This document shows positions 60,932 through 64,000 of a DNA stretch of 64,000 nt, piece after piece; the stretch's first letter is position 1, and each line of letters begins with the position of its first letter. The notes under the pieces are model-generated. The model saw only the letters and a list, made by a program, of their open reading frames with translations. It was not told the origin of the DNA and did not search any database. Origin of the DNA: Lewinellaceae bacterium. Lineage in GTDB: Bacteria > Bacteroidota > Bacteroidia > Chitinophagales > Saprospiraceae. The translations under genes were made by a program, and so were the position numbers. The stretch lies in assembly GCA_020636005.1 (NCBI GenBank), contig JACJYR010000001.1, forward strand, positions 1,312,001 through 1,376,000, read 5' to 3'.

Positions 60932-62296
60932 CTATGAAGTGCCATCCTGTCCGGGCTTCAATCGCTGGTATTCCTCCTCAGTGATCACACCCTTGGTTTT
61001 CAACGCCTGTAGTTTGTTGAGCTGTGCCAGCAGATCCTCGTCCCGGTGGCTTTTTGTCTGAAGCAGATCGGAGGAAGGCGGCGGCATTTCCTTGGGCAGC
61101 CGGTAGCCGTTTTTAGAAAAAACCTCGAAGATGGGCTGGGTACGGAGGAAGGCGAGGTCGCCGCTGGAAATGATCCGGATCTGGTCTTTCAGGCCAAAGG
61201 CAACGGCGGCGTCGAGATGCAGGATGGCATAGTCCGTATTTTCCATTAAGGAATAACAGCATGCCAGCATGTAGTGGATTTCCGGATCGTGGTTTTTTAG
61301 TTCAGCAGCCTTTTTAAACCAGCCAATGGCACTTTCATAGTCAAGGTCCCGGTATTCAGCCAGCGCCTGTTCCTTGTATTTTTCAAACTGTGTTTTCAAC
61401 AGGCTTTTATGCTCGGCCTCCTGCACCTCGGCTTGGGAAGAGGGTACCATTTGCTGCTGTCCAGCCTGCATTTGGGTATTGAACTTGGCATCGAACTCGC
61501 CGCGGGGCATCGTCCAAAGCAGGATGCCGTCAATAAAGGCCGTGATGGCCATCACTGGGATAAACCTGGACAGGCCGGGAATAACGAACAGCACGGCCAT
61601 GGTGGCAATCAGGTAAGCCAGGCCCATTTTCCGCTGGCCCAGGTAAAAGCGGTGCGTGCCAAACATACCGAAGAAAATGGCCAGCAGGCCGGCCACATGC
61701 TTTTTCTTCCTTCCGCTGACCACTGCCCGTGCGGGCGTAGGCAGGGCTGCCGGTTCTTCCCGTTTGGCCACGCCCATCTGTTCGGGCAGGTTGAGCCCCT
61801 CGTTGGCAAGGGCAAATATTTTGATGGGCTGTACCACGTTTTTCAGGGCGTGGCTGCCCAGGGGCCGCAGCTTGAAATTGGCGTTGTTCTTTATATCGTC
61901 ATACACTTTTTCGGAGATAAAAACCCCGCCCGGAACGCACCTCGACTCGATGCGGGAGGCAATGTTGACGCCGTCGCCGTACACATCTTCCTCGCCATAG
62001 CTGATCTCGCCGGTGTGGATGCCCACCCTTATGGAGACAGGCGGTTCCTTTTTCAACTCCCGCTGTATTTCCAGGGCACACTGCACGGCAGCGCTGGAAC
62101 TTGGGTAAATGCTGAGCGTGCCGTCGCCGTAGTACTGGAGGATTTCCCCTTCGTATTTTTCCGTGAAACGGGCAAAAATTTCCCGGTGGCGGTTCCGCAT
62201 CCTGGTGGCAATTACTTCGTCCTGTTGCATCATCGCTGTGTAGCCAACGATGTCCGTGAACATGATGGCGGCAAGGCGGCGTTTGATCTGTTTCAT
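60932..62296 (-). CDS. Class III nucleotide cyclase fused to TM2, TPR and a SHOCT-like tail
   Basis: A 454-residue protein from the ATG at 62296 (MKQIKRRLAAIMFTD). Residues 5-180 form the cyclase catalytic domain: metal Asp15 in IMFTDIVGYTAMM, second metal Asp in LQYYGDGTLSIY, then GIHTGEISYGEEDVYGDGVN and IASRIESRCVPGG. The position usually Lys in purine-specifying GxIxKxxGD is Gln (EGEILQYYGD), so ATP or GTP specificity cannot be read. Next comes a TM2 domain of two membrane helices (HVAGLLAIFFGMFGTHRFYL), a TPR-like helical segment (ALAEYRDLDYESAIGWFKKA) and a short SHOCT-like end (LLAQLNKLQALKTKGVITEE). This is a membrane-anchored cyclase with protein-interaction arms; it follows recR on the same strand by 81 bases. 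Confidence 0.85.
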   Translation of the reverse strand: MKQIKRRLAAIMFTDIVGYTAMMQQDEVIATRMRNRHREIFARFTEKYEGEILQYYGDGTLSIYPSSSAAVQCALEIQRELKKEPPVSIRVGIHTGEISYGEEDVYGDGVNIASRIESRCVPGGVFISEKVYDDIKNNANFKLRPLGSHALKNVVQPIKIFALANEGLNLPEQMGVAKREEPAALPTPARAVVSGRKKKHVAGLLAIFFGMFGTHRFYLGQRKMGLAYLIATMAVLFVIPGLSRFIPVMAITAFIDGILLWTMPRGEFDAKFNTQMQAGQQQMVPSSQAEVQEAEHKSLLKTQFEKYKEQALAEYRDLDYESAIGWFKKAAELKNHDPEIHYMLACCYSLMENTDYAILHLDAAVAFGLKDQIRIISSGDLAFLRTQPIFEVFSKNGYRLPKEMPPPSSDLLQTKSHRDEDLLAQLNKLQALKTKGVITEEEYQRLKPGQDGTS

Positions 62297-62377
62297 TCCG
62301 AAAGCATTGAGGTTTGGTGACGGGGCAAGGTAGGCATTTTGTGACATTTGCAGCGCCACAGAAGTTCTTGCAATTGC

Positions 62378-62992
62378 CTAATCGTTGTTCAACTTGTAGG
62401 GAATCCTCGCGACGATGCTCCGGCCAAGCGTCACCTCATCGGCATACTCCAACTCGCCGCCAAAAGAAACACCCCTGGCGATAGAACTCACCCCTACCCC
62501 GCTGTCTTTTAGTTTTTTGGTAATGTAAAACATGGTAGTATCGCCTTCGATAGTGGGCGAAATGGCGAGGATAATTTCCTGGGTCTCGGCTTCGGTAGCC
62601 CGCTGCAACAGGGAATCAATCGTCAGTTCGCCAGGCCCGACACCTTCAAGAGGGTTGATGAGGCCGCCCAGCACGTGGTACAGCCCACGGTACTGTCCGG
62701 TGTCCTCGATAGCCATCACGTCGCGGATACTTTCCACCACGCAGATGAGCGAGCGGTCGCGTCGCTTGTCGGCGCAGACATTGCAGATGGCCTCGTCGGA
62801 GAGGTTGTGGCAGATGGAGCAGTGCTGGATGTTGCGCCGCATGTTGAGGATGGCTTCGGAGAATTGTTCTGTATTTTCAAGGTCTTTGCCCACCAGGTGG
62901 AGGGTCAGGCGAAGGGCGGTCTTGCGGCCGATACCCGGCAGGGTGGCAAAAGCCTCTACGGCCTGTTCTATAAGTTTGGAAGAAAAGTTCAT
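62378..62992 (-). CDS. recR: Recombination mediator RecR
   Basis: A 204-residue protein of the RecFOR pathway that helps load RecA on gapped DNA. Helix-hairpin-helix: LPGIGRKTALRL (18-29). The C4 zinc finger has Cys58, Cys61, Cys70 and Cys73 in CSICHNLSDEAICNVC. The Toprim region follows with LICVVESIRDVMAIEDTGQY, YHVLGGLINPLEGVGPGEL and SIARGVSFGGELEYADEVTL. The ATG at 62992 is used; an in-frame TTG one codon before is not needed. A Family A repeat begins 16 bases upstream. Confidence 0.96.
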   Translation of the reverse strand: MNFSSKLIEQAVEAFATLPGIGRKTALRLTLHLVGKDLENTEQFSEAILNMRRNIQHCSICHNLSDEAICNVCADKRRDRSLICVVESIRDVMAIEDTGQYRGLYHVLGGLINPLEGVGPGELTIDSLLQRATEAETQEIILAISPTIEGDTTMFYITKKLKDSGVGVSSIARGVSFGGELEYADEVTLGRSIVARIPYKLNND

Positions 62993-63008
62993 CAATATGC
63001 TGTCTTAG

Positions 63009-63106
63009 AATCGAAGGAAAAATAAAATGACTGTTTTATTCTTAAAAACCCTTTCCTCCCAGAGGTTTCCAAAAGTAAAATTGAAAAGTTATTATCTATT
63101 CGTTGC
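63009..63106 (+). repeat. Family A structured repeat, copy 5
   Basis: It begins GAATCGAAGG and ends CTATTCGTTGC. Hairpin 1 is AATAAAATGACTGTTTTATT, keeping the stem with changes against copy 3. Hairpin 2 is AAACCCTTT/AGAGGTTT, with weakened pairing. It lies upstream of recR, in opposite orientation to copy 6. Confidence 0.8.
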
Positions 63107-63495
63107 TGAATGAAAAAGGGAAAGCAGGCGGAGGGATGTGTTTAATTTTTTGTGAAAAACGTTCTTTGACAAATCGTGTGGAAAAAGGAAAACCGTTAAA
63201 ACGGTTTTTGACATAAGCCATTGATTATCAACCCACGACTTAAGTCGTGGGTTAAAAGACAGCTATTTTGTTTAGCCGTTTTAACGGCTTTACATACGAC
63301 TTATCAAAGAACCGTAAAAAAAAAGCGCACATTTCTCCAAAAGTCCTTTTCACCGCTCCATGAAAGATGGGGTTGCCTTTCAAAAAAACAACGCAGCCTT
63401 GCCAAACTACGGCATGGTACTGTATTGCCGGCAATTTGAAGCAGCACCTATGGCAGCCAAACATTTGTCCAACCATTGCACCCGTTGTTTGTTTA
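63107..63495. other. 389-bp spacer between inverted Family A copies, with small palindromes
   Basis: No gene is supported. Three short stems stand close together: AAAACCGTT-AA-AACGGTTTT (63189-63208), the spacer-free 24-bp palindrome beginning AACCCACGACTT (63230-63253) and AGCCGTT-TT-AACGGCT (63274-63289). The first and third share the word CCGTT. Confidence 0.7.
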
Positions 63496-63594
63496 GTAAC
63501 GATGAAAAAATAACTTCGCTATTTTGATTTTGAAACCCTAGTACTGGAAGGGTTTTTTAAAAATAAAATAGTTATTTTATTTTTCCTTCGATCC
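63496..63594 (-). repeat. Family A structured repeat, copy 6 (reverse)
   Basis: Read on the minus strand it begins GGATCGAAGG, has hairpin 1 AAAATAAAATAACTATTTTA, hairpin 2 AAACCCT/AGGGTTT and ends TTTTTTCATCGTTAC. With copy 5 it forms a 586-bp inverted pair. Confidence 0.88.
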
Positions 63595-63604
63595 TTAGCT
63601 TCCC

Positions 63605-63612
63605 TATTTTTG
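63605..63612 (+). promoter_or_regulatory. Bacteroidota -7 box, TATTTTTG
   Basis: TATTTTTG fits TAnnTTTG, immediately after Family A copy 6, 220 bases upstream of the E2 gene. A second, weaker CATTTTTG is near 63667. Confidence 0.35.
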
Positions 63613-63832
63613 CGCCGGCCCAACTGCGTAATACCGTCAATACTTTTGAAAAAGCGAAATTATTGCATTTTTGCGAAGTTTCACGAACGGTGGCCAGCCA
63701 CTGGCCAGTTGGGTTCCAATTAACAACCTATTTTGGCAAATAGTGTAGCATATCCTAAAGTAACGGAATTTATCTGCTTCGCTGGATTTGCCAAAGAACC
63801 ATAGTCAATAACTAATTACCAATATCAACAAC

Positions 63833-64000
63833 ATGGCTGAAGTAATCAGAATGCCCCGCATGAGCGATACGATGGAAGAAGGCAACATCGTGGCCTGGCA
63901 CAAAAAAGAAGGCGATAAAATAGAACCCGGCGAACTGCTCGCCGAAATAGAAACCGACAAAGCGACGATGGACTTCGAGAGCCTTTGGGAAGGCCACTTG
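63833..64000 (+). CDS. Dihydrolipoamide acetyltransferase (pyruvate dehydrogenase E2), N-terminus only
   Basis: The first 56 residues run off the right edge of the window. They form a lipoyl domain: VIRMPRMSDTMEEGNIVAWH followed by GELLAEIETDKATMDFES, with Lys43 as the lipoylated residue. The DTMEEGNI and ETDKATMDFE strings are characteristic of pyruvate dehydrogenase E2 of Bacteroidota; oxo-acid dehydrogenase relatives cannot be excluded without the rest. It is probably transcribed with upstream or downstream E1/E3 genes outside the window. Confidence 0.85.
   Translation, partial: MAEVIRMPRMSDTMEEGNIVAWHKKEGDKIEPGELLAEIETDKATMDFESLWEGHL

Noticed and set aside
1..64000. tRNA, rRNA, riboswitch or prophage regions
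   Set aside because: I found no cloverleaf, rRNA-like stretch, riboswitch core or phage structural gene while reading both strands; a Infernal/tRNAscan run would settle this.

Overview
The window is a stretch of chromosome from a member of the Bacteroidota, most likely a Saprospiria-type organism (Lewinella/Haliscomenobacter relatives). The reasons are Bacteroidota-type -7 promoter boxes (TAnnTTTG), several large secreted proteins with type IX secretion (T9SS) C-terminal sorting domains, a DUF5686/CarboxypepD-regulatory outer-membrane protein, GSCFA and DUF4833 proteins, a CrtD/CruF carotenoid pair and a one-chain methylmalonyl-CoA mutase. The taxon is inferred from gene content; no rRNA or tRNA gene was seen.

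Layout. 0-8 kb: the tail of an outer-membrane barrel protein, a DUF6909-like protein, an IS4-family insertion sequence, a NYN-domain protein, another small barrel and a sorbosone-dehydrogenase-like lipoprotein. 8-17 kb: a repeat-rich gap, an ABC exporter, a Uma2-type nuclease-fold protein, an alpha/beta hydrolase, histidine ammonia-lyase, a toxin-antitoxin pair with a broken toxin, and crtD-cruF. 17-24 kb: a minus-strand run with a kelch-like T9SS protein, a DUF4833 protein, a CDP-alcohol phosphatidyltransferase and a DUF5686 protein. 24-28 kb: a class III aminotransferase and a PaaE-like flavin/2Fe-2S reductase. 28-38 kb: secreted-protein territory, with two orphan T9SS tails, a 1028-aa PKD protein, a frameshifted beta-helix protein, a frame-broken XRE regulator and a CotH/lamin-tail/GEVED protein. 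38-48 kb: a TMTC-like TPR membrane protein, methylmalonyl-CoA mutase, an NTF2-like protein and a 1363-aa M36 metalloprotease. 48-64 kb: mostly housekeeping and sugar metabolism: TfoX-N protein, FtsX-type permease, MraY/WecA-type transferase, uppS, a sugar-catabolic group (TIM-barrel isomerase, YdcF, DUF1080, Gfo/Idh/MocA, Rid), ruvX, def, GSCFA, a cyclase-TM2-TPR protein, recR and the start of a pyruvate dehydrogenase E2 gene.

The least explained content is between the genes. At least two dispersed structured repeat families are present. Family A is about 100 bp with 6 copies, one carrying the IS4 element exactly in its hairpin apex. Family B is 133 bp with matching inverted ends. Both keep their stems while their sequences change on both sides, which indicates selection on, or copying of, a folded form. 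There is also a spacer-free 70-bp perfect palindrome, a 145-bp inverted repeat whose 26-bp core has only G-U wobbles when read as minus-strand RNA, and several gaps filled with mirrored 7-10 bp words. No obvious new multi-gene defence system or CRISPR array was found.
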